Assembly: GCF_000264905.1 (NCBI RefSeq)
Contig: NW_006763137.1
Span: forward strand, 932,719-996,718
Reading direction: 5' to 3'
DNA: 64,000 nt
Origin: Stereum hirsutum FP-91666 SS1
Taxonomy: Eukaryota > Basidiomycota > Agaricomycetes > Russulales > Stereaceae
Positions 47,454 to 59,158 of the stretch are shown piece by piece (within the stretch, counting starts at the first letter, position 1; each line of letters begins with the position of its first letter). The notes beneath the pieces were generated by a model, which was given only the letters and a program-made list of their open reading frames with translations, did not search any database and was not told the DNA's origin. A program made the position numbers and the translations under genes.

Positions 47454-48541
47454 ATGTTTGTCCTTTCCATCATCAAGGTTTGTCGTAATCTTATTCATGT
47501 GTGGCGAGCATGAACTGAAATCTGTTCTTACTTTCCTCGTACAGGACACCATCCCAATCCAACCCTCTCACTTCGGCCTTCCACCAGAACAAGCTCTCAT
47601 AACTGAACTCAACAAAAAATACGCCAACAAAGTTCTCCATGATGTTGGTCTGTGTATATGTGTCTTTGACATAGCCGAGGCTGGGGAGGGGAAGGTCCGG
47701 TACGGGGATGGGTTTCTCTGGTATGCAGGTACGTTGTTGTCCGGTCTTGTTGCAGTAGCAGTGGTTATGGCCCACATATTCGCCTAGGATGGCAGTGTGC
47801 TGAGGTATGCAGAGTGTAGTTGTGTTTAGGTTGACCGTCTTTCGACCGTTTCCCTCGGAGGTGATCCTAGCGAAGGTCAAGTCTTCAGACGAGGACGGGA
47901 TCCATCGTGCGTACTCCTTATTTCAATTCTGCAGTCGCAAGTACTCAAGTGCTACTCGTTCATCCTTCTAGTATCCGTGGGCTTTTTCGAAGACATGTGG
48001 ATTCCACTGAATTACCTCCCGCAACCATCTGCTTTGTATGTTCCTTCCACTATGTTCCTCCTACTCACTTCATCACTACATCGGCCCTTTCTCTGTTCTA
48101 TCTTTTGCTCACACTATCCCATCACATATCTAGCGACGTAAACGAACGCGCTCATTTCTGGCTACCCAGCGCCGAGGCCACCGCCACAACTCACGAGCTC
48201 CTCGACTCTCCAACTTCCGAACGTATGTACATCGACCAGGGCGAGATCGTACGCGTGCGAGTAGAGACAGACGAGTTCTACGACGATGAGCCTGGACCAC
48301 CGAAGGCGCAGGAGGGGATACAAGTCGTAAGGGAGGCGAGGAGACCGCCATATAATGTCACGGTATGCGTCTATCCATCTTTTCTGAGTCCAAGAGCTAT
48401 CTTCCGTTTGGGAATGAGACATGGAACACCGTGACTTGATATTGACTTCTTGCTCTGGGGGTGCAGTGCTCGATAGCGGAGCAGGGGTTGGGACCTGTGG
48501 CGTGGTGGAAAGCGACAGAGGAAGCGATGGATGAGGGCTGA
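47454..48541 (+). CDS. RPC25: RNA polymerase III stalk subunit RPC25 (Rpc8)
   Basis: RPC25 pairs with RPC17 to form the stalk of RNA polymerase III, used in initiation of tRNA and 5S rRNA genes. The start MFVLSIIK joins DTIPIQPSHFGLPPEQAL across a 68-bp intron. NKKYANKVLHDVGLCICVFD is the conserved Rpb7-type N-terminal fold, followed by EGKVRYGDGFLWY. After an intron or two, FRLTVFRPFPSEVILAKV begins the OB-fold half, with SSDEDGIH then FFEDMWIPLNYLPQPSA. VNERAHFWLP, ERMYIDQGEIVRVRVETDEF and PYNVTCSIAEQGLGPVAWW complete the S1-like C-terminal region. It ends KATEEAMDEG. The size of about 210-220 residues fits the family. Confidence 0.93.
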
Positions 48542-49066
48542 TCGCTTGAAGACAATATATTCAGTGTTCACATATGATTATGACCGCCCTCTAAACACTC
48601 ATAGGCCACAGTTCAACGCGCCAACAAGCACTCCATCTACACATTCGCCAACACGCTTAAACACCGAATGTGATGCCTAAAGAGTGGCCCACCCCGAATT
48701 GGCAGATGATTGAGCATTGTGTCCATCACAAGAGAGACGGTTGAAATTAGGTTGAAACAAGGACTCGGACTCGGTTCCAGTACCCTCCAATATGATATGA
48801 TATGATCTCTGCAAGAAGTGACCTTTTACTTTCCGCCCATACATCCGTTCTGTCCGTACAGAGATCGCTATGGCTAGGCGGTGTATCTTAAGCATAATTT
48901 AGAGCATGCCCAGCATAAGATCATTGCTCATATCTCCCCCATCGTCTCCTTAGGCGACGTACCTCTGACAATTATCGCTGAAGCTTGATCCACTTTCTCC
49001 GTCAAAACATCGGCATGACCAGAAAATAGCTATTCATAGCATGAACGACCCAAGCATAATTCAATG
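48542..49066. other. Convergent intergenic region
   Basis: 525 bp between the RPC25 and PET117 3' ends. A short TATGA repeat lies at about 48791-48806. No gene recognised. Confidence 0.4.
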
Positions 49067-49412
49067 CTACCTTGATGCCCCTGAGGGTATAGCTCCCTCC
49101 GTCTCTACTTTCTGCACGCTCTCATACACCGCCCTCTTCCTCTGCGACTCCTCAAACTCCAACTGTCTCTGCTTCATCTTCTCCTTTCTCCGCTCGTCAT
49201 CGCGTAGCACGCCCTTGTACATCGTCTGCATGTCGAAAGACCCACAGGACCATAGTAGCGAGTTGTGGATGATCAGTATGGTGAAGCACCGGCATAAGTA
49301 GTAAGGATAAACGCACCTCATGTTCTTGCTGCTGTTGATAGTGCACGAACCAGACAGTGAAAGTTGTAGCCACAATAGACGCAGCTAGGGTCGCTTTTGC
49401 CGCACGAGACAT
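49067..49412 (-). CDS. PET117: Cytochrome c oxidase assembly protein PET117
   Basis: A small mitochondrial inner-membrane protein needed for cytochrome oxidase assembly, linked to heme a synthase. The start at 49412 reads MSRAAKATLAASIVATTFTV, an N-terminal signal-anchor helix, then WFVHYQQQQEHE. A short intron (about 49230-49317) follows. Exon 2 reads TMYKGVLRDDERRKEKMKQR, QLEFEESQRKRAVYESVQ and a short tail. The helix, the (M/L)xxGVxRD(D/E)xR segment and the QLEFEESQRKR-like repeat match PET117, and the length of about 85 residues fits. An upstream in-frame ATG at 49502 would add 30 residues without resemblance to the family. Confidence 0.9.
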
Positions 49413-50115
49413 GGTTGGCCCGAAATTATGATAAACCAATACAGGGGGAGCAGCGAGGAAGTCTCCCGAACGGAGCGGACCAAGGCAAGAAAGTGTTGTC
49501 AAAAGGCCCGGTGCGAGTCAGTCGTCAATGACCGTAGTGCTATGGCCTGAAAGATAGGACCGAAGAGGATAGGCTCTGAAACGAGTGGTTGATCTGGCCA
49601 AATCGTTCGTCAAACGTTCAGGAGGTGCCAGAACGAGTAGTAATCCTGAGATGAAGTGGAAGTTTGAGACGAGTCGCGTCGACGTGCGCTTGTAATTTAC
49701 GCGCTGGTCCACCAGAAATCACACCACATAAAGCCGCATATCATTATGGATGAAGCACGCTCAAAAACCACACAGGATGCGTGTAAAACCCGGTATAAGA
49801 GTGTACGTTACGATATGACTTCACAATTCGAGAGGCTCCAATAAATACAGCAAAGTATAATACGATGAACAAGTCACAAGGTATACGTATGTTATATCCC
49901 AAGACACCAAAAGCCCCCAAAAAATACAGGACCCGAACACAGGGAAAGCATAAAACAAATTGCAGGCAGGCAAAGACCCAAAATCAGCGGAGTGTCCTTG
50001 ATCCCCTTGTTCGTATCCGTGTGCATTATATGTCATCTCAAGATACTTACTCGTCCAAAGACCACCAAAGGTATATCCATCCCCTCTTCGTCCCCTTCGT
50101 CCAATGCTCGAACTA
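49413..50115. other. Intergenic region
   Basis: 703 bp covering the PET117 promoter and the 3' end of the Q/H-rich F-box gene. Nothing else recognised. Confidence 0.4.
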
Positions 50116-53100
50116 TCAAGTCGACTGTCCCTGCCCGTCGTCCCCACCCTGATTCCCGCCCTGGTCCTGCATCTGGAACTGAGCCACTCCCTGACCCTGA
50201 CTTTGACCCTGCGCCTGCGTCTGCATCTCATGCTGCAACAACGCCTGCGCCAACTGTTGGGCGTGCTGATTCGGTTGGAACGGCTGCGGCATCAGCTGCT
50301 GAGTCTGCTGATGCTGCTGGACATGCTGTTGAACCTGGTGCTGGACCTGGTGCTGAACCTGGTGCTGAATTTGCTGCTGAATTTGCTGCTGAAGTTGCTG
50401 CTGCTGTTGCATCTGTTGCTGATGCTGCTGCACATGCGCGAGCTGGGCCAATTGCTGCTGTTGAGCCTGCGCGACCTGCTGCTGGTGCTGTTGCATCGCC
50501 TGGACATACTGCTGCAGATATTGCTGCTGCTGAGTCTGCGCCGGAGCGGGTGCATGCGGGTGCTGAACGTGGTGGATGAGCGGATGCTGAGGGTGTTGGT
50601 GGACGTGCTGCAATTGGAGATGCTGTTGTGGGTGGTGATGTTGTTGTTGTTGGGGCGGATGCGGGTGTGGATGCTGTTGCTGCTGCTGCTGTGAAAGCGG
50701 ATGCGTAAGAGGATGCTGCTGCTGCTGAACCTGAAGTGCCTGGGGATGAGGATGAGGTTGTTGATTGAGAAGAGGATGGGCCTGTGCGTGATGCGGATGA
50801 GGGTGCGTATGTAAATGTCCATGCCCGTGGTGCTGATGCTGCACATGAATCGTCAAGTTCACCCCCGGATGCGAGACCGTGACCGACATCCCCTGCTGCA
50901 CCGTCACCGGAATAACGGGCACGCTCGCCAGTTGGATGACATGCCCACCGCCAGCACCTCCAGCACCTCCTGCGGCTCCACCGCCAGCGGCACCTCCCGC
51001 TGCTGCTGCTGCTGCTCCGCCAGTACCACCGGCACCTACGACTCCACCTCCGCCAACGCCAACTCCGTGGCCGTGTGGGTGCGTATGCGGATGCACGAAA
51101 TGATGTGTATGTCCGTGTCCATGCGCATACCCCGCCCACTGATCCCAAATAACATTCATCCCCAGCCCCTCAGCCCCAGCCCCGCCGCCCTGACCAGAAC
51201 TCGAACCCGACGCGAGACTCGCGCTCGCATCCTTCAGCGCCTGCACCGTCGCCTGATCGACCACACACTTCGTGAACTTCAACTCCCTGAGCACGCCCCC
51301 GTTCGCCTTCCTCAACCTCAACCGCGCAGGCGAGAGGATCGAGTCCGAGCCGGTGTTTGTGGTGGCGTTGGAATTGGTACTGTGAGCCATGGCGGGACAG
51401 CGAGTGATTCCGGGGAGGTGCGCGGAGAAGTCGACTTCTTGGAGCCAGAGACGTTGCAAGTTCGGGAGGAAGAGGTTTTCGCGGTTGATCGAGTCGGAAG
51501 AGGACTGTGCCGATGGGCTCCCAGTATTCGCGTTAGGTGCAAGGGACGTGAATCCTGAAAGCGCATCATCCGAGTTGTCCACTGAAATGAAGGCGTCCAT
51601 CGCAGCGTCCATTGCATTCGACTGAAGTCCCCCTTGATCGTTCTCCTCGCCCATATCCATACTCACACCTCCACCCGAAGCCCCTTCCAACGCCATAGCC
51701 AGCGTCATATCGGTCCTCTGCGGTAGCTGCACCGGGGGCGGTACCATTCCCAACTTCCTCACGAACCCAGGCGCGCTCGGCCCACTCAACTCACAGCTCA
51801 CCAACTTCCTCGCCCTCCCCAACGCCTGTCCCCACAACTCCGGCCCAAACGCGACCTGATCGAAAAACACCCTCAAGACCTGCATTTCATCGAGATAGAG
51901 CGAGTGGCAGAGGTTAAGGAACATCTCGGAGATGAAGTCAGGGAGGAAACGGGAGGTCGGGTTGAGTGTGACTTGGATTTTCGGCTCGTCGATATCTTTG
52001 AGCGCGCTCGAGGAGGTGGCGTTGCTGTTGCCAATAGATGTGGCGCCACCAGAAACAGAGATGGGCAATCCGCGCGTGTCGTCCCAGTCCCAACCCCTGA
52101 TATTGATACACCTACAATCCGCCCCTCTCACCGCCAACGCCCTCATCGGCCTCGTCATCGCGCCATTTCCTCCCTCCACCTCATAAACTCCGGAATGCGG
52201 CGCCAGATACCTGAAGAATTCCAAGAGATACGGTTCCGCGGGTCCGTCCAGGCAACCGAGTTCATACGTCACCGCCGCGGCGGGTGGGATTCCCAGGTGC
52301 CTTAGGAGGTAAGCGCAGGTGTGCAACCAACCCGCGAACAGGAATTTGTGAAGGTGTGGGAGACTGACGCGGCGAGGATCGGCGACGTGGAATGCTGAGC
52401 CTGGCGGATGCATTACGGATTGGAGGATTAAGGTTTCGAGAGCAGGTTGTGAGGCGAGGAGATCGAGAAGGCCATGGAGTTCCAGTCGTGGACCGGGTGG
52501 TTTACGGATTTCGAGGTAGGTCAGCTTCGTGAGGCTCATTATGGAAGTGAACGGGGGTGCGATGCCGTGAAGGGAAATTTCTCTGAGTCTCGGGGCGACG
52601 AGAGCCTCAGGATAGGTGTACATCGGTGCTCCGAGGACGCCATTGAACTTGAGCTTCAGGCTTTCCAAAATGGGGGCCTCCTGCTTCAGTCCCCGATCGA
52701 GTAATGTCACGGCGTGATGGTCAAGGGTGCCGGACAGGTCGAGGTTCCGTACACGATAGAGTTCGGAGAACGCAACGGCGAGCGGTTCGTCCTTGTCCCA
52801 AGCCTGAGACTCTTCCTCCCTCTCAAACTTCGCCTTCACAGTGAGCGGACACTTCTTACTCCTCCTCAACGCCTCGCTCGCCCATTCGTCGCTCTCCGCA
52901 AACGGTATGATCGTCCACAACGCAGGGTTGCCTACCGCGACCTCCCTCCATGCCCTACAAACGTGCGTGACATGGATCCAGCCCAACGTACTGGAGTCCG
53001 AGGAAGCGCTTCCCGCTGGAGGGTCGATGAGGACGAGATAGGAGAAGATGTGAGAGAGGAGTTCGGCGGGGAGGCGAGAGATGGAAGACAGTGCGTTCCG

Positions 53101-53352
53101 GCGGGAGCGGATCAGGGAGAGAGATATGGCAGCAGACTTTGCATGGGCGTCGAGTTGCTCTTGAGCGAGGCTTATGGTCGCCAGGTCGCTGAAGGCGGAA
53201 GTGCCAGACCAGGGTACGAGGGCTTCATGCGTGGCAGACGACCATGCATCTCGTGGAGGGCTGAGGACGGCGTTGGATGGGAACGTGAGTAGGGTCCAGG
53301 GAAAAAGATGGGATAAAACGCACTAGACAGTCGTGTTCACATACGTCTCCAT
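50116..53352 (-). CDS. F-box protein with very long Gln/His-rich C-terminus
   Basis: The F-box is clear: LSSISRLPAELLSHIFSYLV, continuing with HVCRAWREVAVGNPALWTII. It is followed by leucine-rich segments (LRNLDLSGTL-like and YLEIRKPPGPRLELHGLLDL). The first exon is short (METYVNTTVY from 53352), with a good donor and an acceptor that restore frame to PPRDAWSSATHEAL. The C-terminal third is highly unusual. A Gly/Ala-rich run (about 50940-51020) is followed by about 260 residues made almost only of Gln and His with some Pro and Leu, encoded by CAG/CAC-type repeats. It ends GGDDGQGQST. As an F-box protein it should bring a target to an SCF ubiquitin ligase; the target is unknown. The low-complexity tail may form condensates or just be an expanded repeat. 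Confidence 0.88.
50200..50860 (-). repeat. CAG/CAY-rich low-complexity tract
   Basis: On the minus strand the sequence is dominated by CAG and CAC/CAT codons giving poly-Gln/His. On the plus strand it appears as CTG-rich open frames. Impure trinucleotide repeats of this kind commonly vary in length between strains. Confidence 0.85.
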
Positions 53353-54044
53353 GATTCAGGTAGTACGCTCACAAAGAGGTGTCAGAAAAGACGTTTTTAT
53401 GCTCGTCGAGTCGGAGTTCAAGAGTCAAGACACGTCGCACAGACAAGCGAATTGTGGAAGCAGCCGTAGACCCTTAATAAACGCCCCGGCACTAGGTCGG
53501 CCCAGGACCGTTCCAGGATGTCGAGAGAATGGCGTCTGAGAAACGGAAGAGTCGCCTAACGTCGTGGGGGAAGAGAAGAGTCGCAAGGCAACCCCGACGT
53601 CGCCTTTATATATCACAAATCGATCCATTGATGACCTGATTCAGCATGCTGTCCGGTTTCAGCAAGACAAGCACGAAACGGGTCTTACCTGGAAAGATGT
53701 GGTACGAGCGACTTGCCGTGTGAGTTCGAGCAGAGCGCGCAGGCCGCACCGCTGACGAACGGCCGCATTTGACCGGACAATGATGGCCACATCCGGTCCC
53801 ATTAACTTCAGGCAACGTGGGAACGTATTCTGGGGCACCCTCATCCCGGACTCAGGTCTGCTCACCAAGATGTTTCATCAGAGAATGCAGTCCTGGCATT
53901 CATTATTGTTGTACAGCAGCATCTCTCTTTGTTTACTACACGTAAGTCGGGAGCAAATTAAACTACATTGTCCGCTGCCCAAACCCACTTCTGGATCTCA
54001 AGAAACAATTATAAAGCTCGACACTGCTGAGAATGTCCAACGAA
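53353..54044. other. Intergenic region between F-box and HsbA genes
   Basis: About 690 bp without a recognised gene. CTTTATATAT at 53604-53613 reads as a TATA element on the minus strand, about 255 bp before the F-box ATG, and may be its promoter. Confidence 0.4.
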
Positions 54045-54855
54045 CTACGCCTGCAGGTACGCGTTCTCAGCAAGCGTGACAGCGCTTTGGCAATCCGCTT
54101 TGGCTTGCACAAGCCCCTTGATGAGTACAATCAAATACGGCTATCGAGGAGAGAAACATAGCCAAGATATGAGCCTGCAGATCGATCACGGACAATCGCC
54201 ACGAAGGAGAAAATAAAACGTACGTCCAAATCCCCTACCACAGCGTCCACCAATTCATCGAGAGAATTCCCGAGCGCGACGGTGGACTTCTCAATGTCAT
54301 TCAACTCTGGCCCTGCGACGGTATTGGCGACAACCTTAGCATCGCCCACGAGGGCGTTGAGAGTAGATACAACTATGCCGAAGATGGCTTCGAGTTGGCC
54401 GACAATGCTCGTGGCGTCGGAGCCGCTAATGGTACCGACGGTCTGACATCAAAACGACAGGTTTGTATGAGTACCAAATAAGATTGAACCATGCAATTGT
54501 ACACTCACGACAAGAGTGTCTTTAATATCGCCGACGACCTTGAGCACGGCCTGGACGTTGATGTTGAAAGTCTGCAAAACGATGAGGAACAGAAGTCAAC
54601 ATAACAGCACCAACTTTATAAAGAAAGACCGGCGACGCTCACAGCAATTTGGTTCGGCGAGCTAGTACTCGTGATTGCGGAAACCCCAGTCTGCAAGGTA
54701 ACGACAACAGCATGGAGTTGGACTAGTTCAGCTTCCAGATCGGTGGTCACGTCGCGCTTCGCGAGCTCGGCATGGGGGAGGATGGGAGTGGCGATAATGC
54801 CGCTAACGGCGGTGGCGAGGAGGAGCAGTAGTGGAGCGAAGAGGCGGACCATCAT
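54045..54855 (-). CDS. HsbA-type secreted protein (hydrophobic surface-binding / cell-wall galactomannoprotein family)
   Basis: A signal peptide (MMVRLFAPLLLLLATAVSGI, with an Ala/Thr-rich cleavage region) is followed by a possible KR processing site (AELAKRD). The body is an amphipathic helical bundle: TDLEAELVQLHAVVVTLQTG, NINVQAVLKVVGDIKDTL, DATSIVGQLEAIFGIVV and LVGDAKVVANTVAGPEL. The last exon is best joined after VGDLD at a TAG acceptor, giving PYLIVLIKGLVQAKADCQSA then VTLAENAYLQA. Family members bind hydrophobic surfaces and recruit lytic enzymes, or sit in the cell wall. The gene has a good TATA box. The exact third-exon acceptor is inferred. Confidence 0.8.
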
Positions 54856-56391
54856 TACTGGATGCGAAGAGATGATAGGGAGAGTGGTAAACAGCTAGAT
54901 GAGGGTCGACTCGGCGGACAGAAAACGATCTGAGAGCTAGGGACTTCGAGGAGTCTCAGGCAGGATTATATACCAGGCTCTACCCCGACTCGTCCATGAA
55001 GAGATGGCTAGACGTCAATTACCTGTGGCAGTGGAGTACCTCGACAGCCAGACAAACAGCCGTGATGCGGACCATTGACAGTGTCCCTTGTGAAGGCCGT
55101 TCTAAGTCCGCAAGTCGGTGCTCGAGAAAGGAAAGCTCGTGTCCTAGCAGGCAAACAAGAATGGTAGGCTTGACAATGACACTGACAGGATAGGACGGCT
55201 GCGAACCTCAAACGTTGCTCGGGTGCTCGAGAATCGAACATCTTTTCTTTAGTGACAGAGTCAAACTGACAGGCCCGACTCGTTGAGGCGGCTGTGTGTG
55301 GCGAGGATCTGATGGAGGGTGAAGTTGTTGGCCTTTGTCTGCCAAATAAGTACATAAGGGGGAGAAGTGCAGAATAAAGCATACAATAGTGTTCCCAGCA
55401 ACCACCGTGATTAGCTGTGACAACCTCCCATCGATCCTATCCTCCATCGAGCTCGGTCAAGCTCGGTCCCGGGGGCAACGCATCAAAGGACGCAATAATC
55501 AAAAAAAGGAAGCGCCACCACCACATCCGCACCTTCGCCACCTAGACCGAAATCAAAGAAAAACATAAAGTAATCACAGTGGTGCAAAATTCAAGCTTCG
55601 AAGCGCACCCGAGCTGTCGCATCACTATCACTGTCGGTGTCACAACTCACGATTTAGAGCTCTGCATCTGTGACTGAGGCCTGTGGGGCGACGGAATCGA
55701 AGCCCATTCCGGGAATAGTCTTTCTAATTTCTAAACGCCTTGTGGACCACTGGATGAGGAAAGAGAGATTCTCCATCACGCGATCACAGCGGCGAAAAAA
55801 ATTAGCCCATCTATAATAGCCTGGCACGAGCGGCCGTAGGGTAATTATGACCAAGACGACTGACGACTGGCGACGGGGCGCTTTGCCAGTAGGTCTAAAA
55901 GTGGACCATCCCGGCGGCTCATAAAGCAACAGACGATGGCCTGTTATTCTTGCGAGCGGGTGACGTTGGACTGAACGGAACCACATCGAACTTGGAGAGG
56001 AAATGAGTTCTGTGTCCCCCGACCGACGAACTGTCGGACACAATAGTAAGTGGCTATTCGAGCGACGAGGCCGCCCATTGTACATATTTGACCGTCACGA
56101 GCCAGACTGGTAACCGAGTCTCTAAAGCGGGTGAATGGGACGGCGGTCACGAGCACCCCGCAACCCATGAGCATGGCAAGGAAGCGACAGAAAGGTCAAA
56201 CATCTCCGTCCAGAATAATAAGCATTGGTATTAGCATCATCTCTAGCATCGTACGTTACTTTCAATTATCCGCATGCACTGCCTACCGCATTGCAAGCAG
56301 GACAGCATAATCACGCCACCCACCCCGCCGAGGAGAGGGGATGAGTGGGCAGAGGAGCATACGGTGAAAGGTAGTGGGCGGTATGTACGCC
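54856..56391. other. Gene-poor region between HsbA and ERG4
   Basis: About 1.5 kb. Several open frames up to 143 codons on the minus strand (for example 55654-56085) have no recognisable motif and unusual composition. I do not call a gene. Confidence 0.4.
54965..54972 (-). promoter_or_regulatory. TATA box of the HsbA-like gene
   Basis: TATATAAT on the minus strand, about 110 bp upstream of the ATG at 54855, in the region expected for a strongly expressed secreted-protein gene. Confidence 0.55.
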
Positions 56392-58548
56392 CTAGTAGAT
56401 TCCAGGTATAAATTTGTACTTGACGATCTCGCAGTAACGGTCCCAGTCCTTTCCGTACTTCTTCGCGCACCTGCAAAGTGAGAGAATCGCATCAGCCACA
56501 AGTAATCATAGAAAGAGAACAGAAGGGACAAGGAGGGGGCGACAATAGAACGAGGAGAGGGACACTGATACGGTAGAGTTAGGCGGAGTCTAACGCACCT
56601 CTCAAAGTCACGTCCACACCGATGCACAAGCACCGTGATGAAGAACACGGAGTAAAAGTACGGGATCGGCGACGCCGTCCCGACGACCAAGCCCCAAGTG
56701 AAGCTCTGGACCCAGTCGGCGACGTAGTTCGGCTTGCGGGAGTAGCGCCACCAGCCGCTCACAAGCAGGCGGTTACTATCATTATTGAAGCCAAAGTCAA
56801 AGCGATTAGCTGCATTCACGGATGGTAATATCGAGATAAGTCGGAAGTGGGGAGTGAAACACGCACCCATGAGCGGTTTGTACGTATTCCGGGTTGTTGA
56901 CGGTGCCCCAGGGCAGTTGAGGGAAAGTCCAGCGGTAGCGGAAGATTCCTTGGTTCTGCATCTTGAAGCGACTCTTCTGCGACATGGCGGTATCCCAGCT
57001 GCACGCAGAAGCAGATGTCACATAAGTTTGGAGGAATAGAGAAGAGAGAAAAGGTAACGACGTACACATAGTAGGCCGTGCAGAGCGTGACGTAGAGCGC
57101 GATGTATCCGGGGATGGAGAAATGGTATTTTGAAGGATCATGCGAGGCCATGTAGACGACAGAGTAGACATAGGTCTGTATATTTGAAGCTTAGTTAGTC
57201 CAAACAATCCTTTGTCGGGGCAAGGTAAGGAAGGAGATGAGACTCACGAAGGGCACACCGGCGAAATTCCAGAATATAACCATGAAACCCCACTTCTCGT
57301 GATACATGTCCCAAGTCTGAGGGATACACTCTTCTCCTTTGCAGCTGTTATGCGACGACGTTGCGGGATAGCACGGTCAGCGTCAGCTCCTAAACATCTG
57401 CGGGGATATTAAGGTACGTACCATGCGTTAAGGTAGAACCAAGTGGCAAGACACATGAAAGCCATGTTCTAATCGGCAGCGATAAACCCATGAGCAAACC
57501 AAACACCATTTCCCTCGATTTCACGATAAAAACTGCAACTCACCGGCGTCACATACCCATACTGCTCATACTGCTTGCACGCACCCGAGACCGCCAAGAA
57601 GAACACAATCACCCACGGAATCCTCACCTCCGCCCACATCTTCAAATCCACCGGTCCAATCCTCGGGTTCAACGCCGCCCCCATAAATACATCATAAATG
57701 ACATTCCCCGACATCCGCATTGCCTCTCCCCTCGCCACTGCCCATGCGTACGTTCCGAAACTGACCGCGAATCCATAGATCATGGCGACGGTCATGAGGT
57801 GGCCGTAGTTGTCGATGATCTCGGTGAGGCGGAAGATGTGGAAGTAGTGCAGGAAGGCGGCGGTAGCCATGGTGGTGTAAATGGAGAGGAGGGCGTTGCA
57901 GTTGTACATGAGGGTTTTGTAGCCCAGGGAAGGGACGGGGAGACCTTCTTGTTGGTAGCCAGGCATGACCCAAGCGAGGAAGAGTTGGAAGACGATCAGG
58001 CCAGAGTAGACTTTCCATGCGTAGAGGTTGGGGCTTGCGTCCTGTATACCGCGGGTTCAAAGGTAACAATTCGTTATCTAACGAATGAATAGGTGCAGGT
58101 AGAAGCGCGAGGGAACGTACATCACGGACGTGGGCCCACATCTGCTGGAGGAAAGGTTGGATACCATCGACAGACTTTGGGTATACGATCTGGCCGTCAT
58201 AGAACCAGAGACAGATCCAGAGGTAATACATGAGCATGGGGAACCCAGTCATCATCGCTGTCACACCCCATGGTCCACCGAACTCATACCTAGAAACGAA
58301 AGCAATAACGCGTTATTGAAGTCAATACATCCGACATGAAGCTCAATCATACTACACGTCGAAAGGACACGAAAAAGTCAAGGTATGGGGGGAGAAACTC
58401 ACCCATCGTGCTTGTCCAACTCCTGGTCCCTCTTCCTCCCCTCCTCCGTGATATGAGCAGCTCCATTCCCAATACCATTACCATTACCGTTCTGTTTTGC
58501 GACGTTTCGCTGGCGGAGGTCGCCATTACCGTTGGCGACGGCGGACAT
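56392..58548 (-). CDS. ERG4: Delta(24(24(1)))-sterol reductase ERG4
   Basis: The last enzyme of ergosterol synthesis, reducing the C24(28) double bond with NADPH in the ER membrane. The start at 58548 gives [14 protein letters not shown] and a GN-rich stretch. Then [20 protein letters not shown] opens the ERG4/ERG24 fold. Helices follow: [30 protein letters not shown] and [15 protein letters not shown]. The family segments [39 protein letters not shown] and [18 protein letters not shown] are intact. The reductase signature reads [20 protein letters not shown], and the end reads [20 protein letters not shown] then PGIY. About nine exons. No missing key segment was seen. Confidence 0.94.
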
Positions 58549-59158
58549 AGTCAAAGAACGACGAAGAGAAGAGCCCTGAGCGGTTTGACTTTGTTATAAA
58601 ATCCTGTCAGCCTCAGGCTTTCGTAATCGAAGAGGCGTCTCGTGCCCACTGCCCACGGTGCACTTCGAAACACACAAATGACAGTGATAAATCAGGAGGG
58701 ACACATCGTACGATATCTTATGGCGAGGGCGGGAATTTCCAAAAACGCGGTTCGGGTCGGGTCGAAGTTCAAGCGCTCAAGCGCGCGACGCGACGCGTCG
58801 ACATCCTCTTTGCCCAAGATTGCTGAATCTGACTAGAGAAGGTATGGCAAAGTTGAAGAAAGGCGAGGCTCAACTAGCTCTAGCGTACGGATTGAGAGAC
58901 CAAAGAAGCGCAAATGAGTAAATGTGTTTAGCTTTGAGGACAACGAACATGACGTTGTGGCGTCTGGAACCACCCAAACAGAAATAGACGAGCAGGAGCA
59001 AGATTTTCAGCACCTCAACTACCAAATCATACATCGGCCAAGATACCCAAATTAAAAGTAAACAAACAACCTTTATATCCTCACGAATGTCCTGGAGCCT
59101 CGGGTACAGTTTGACCTGACCAGCCTACAACACCTTCTAGACTCACACATAACACAGG
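58549..59158. other. Intergenic region between ERG4 and COQ6
   Basis: 610 bp covering the ERG4 promoter and the COQ6 3' end. A GC-rich segment with one ACGCGT lies near 58793. No gene recognised. Confidence 0.4.

Noticed and set aside
50104..50694. Leucine-rich and Ala/Glu-rich plus-strand frames
   Set aside because: They are the complementary reading of the CAG/CAY tract of the F-box gene.
55654..56085. 143-codon minus-strand frame as a gene
   Set aside because: No known motif, no signal peptide, and composition unlike the coding exons nearby; the overlapping frame at 55944-56174 is equally plausible, so neither is supported.
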